A program made the position numbers and the translations under genes. From positions 1 to 5,388 of the forward strand of contig CAZEYK010000063.1 in the NCBI GenBank assembly GCA_964516055.1: 5,388 nt of DNA, read 5' to 3'. The stretch's first letter is position 1, and each line of letters begins with the position of its first letter. This document shows, piece after piece, positions 5,345-5,388 of this stretch. Below the pieces are notes generated by a model. The model saw nothing but the letters and a program-made list of their open reading frames with translations, searched no databases and was not told where the DNA came from. The stretch is from JABIEQ01 sp964516055. GTDB taxonomy: Bacteria; Patescibacteriota; Patescibacteriia; Magasanikbacterales; UBA922.

Positions 5345-5388
5345 ACTGGTTGCCTTTTGTTCAAAATTGATAAAAACAGGTTAAAACT
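5255..5388 (+). other. Window-end stretch without recognisable coding content
   Basis: Past the point where FtsA similarity fades (roughly 5243-5262), none of the six frames gives a product I recognise. The + frames contain stops at 5342-5344 and elsewhere, and codon usage looks unlike the genes upstream. I see no tRNA, terminator hairpin or repeat in it. It may be foreign or mis-joined sequence at a contig edge, or decayed ftsA. Confidence 0.35.

Noticed and set aside
1..5388. Alternative genetic code with TGA as Gly (as in some CPR groups)
   Set aside because: TGA ends the third TSP3 gene and ybeY exactly where the next gene begins, and no in-frame TGA is needed inside any gene.

Overview
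The window looks like part of an AT-rich bacterial genome, most likely a Candidate Phyla Radiation (Patescibacteria) lineage. The assignment rests on four things: consecutive genes for single-pass membrane proteins carrying thrombospondin type 3 (TSP3)-like calcium-binding repeats, a large Cys-patterned surface protein, a compact ybeY-dgkA-ftsA-like block, and no clear Shine-Dalgarno sequence before any start. These are impressions from family knowledge, not a search result. Seven coding regions, all on the + strand, fill almost the whole window. The genetic code appears standard: two genes end in TGA at sensible places and no internal TGA is needed.

Region 1 (1-1470) is the C-terminal 489 codons of a large, probably secreted, beta-rich protein with two short four-cysteine motifs. 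Its 5' end lies outside the window.

Region 2 (1505-4318) holds three consecutive related genes. Each encodes an N-terminal tail, one transmembrane helix, and two or three DxDxDG repeats about 22-23 residues apart, predicted to lie outside the membrane. The tails differ greatly in length (about 23, 158 and 101 residues). The third protein adds a C-terminal globular domain that resembles PsbP-like domains. Candidate -10 boxes sit very close to the starts of these genes, so some transcripts may have very short leaders.

Region 3 (4332-5344) is a tightly packed housekeeping block. It contains YbeY endoribonuclease (rRNA maturation), a DgkA/undecaprenol kinase family lipid kinase that overlaps ybeY by 4 nt, and 3 nt later the start of an FtsA-like actin-fold division protein. 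That reading frame loses resemblance to FtsA after about 35 residues and stops at codon 66, so the last ~130 bases are either a disrupted gene or an assembly artefact at a contig end.

Taken together, the window places envelope or surface proteins directly upstream of ribosome-maturation, lipid-carrier and division genes. The least explained parts are the tandem calcium-repeat proteins with long cytoplasmic tails and the broken ftsA-like end.
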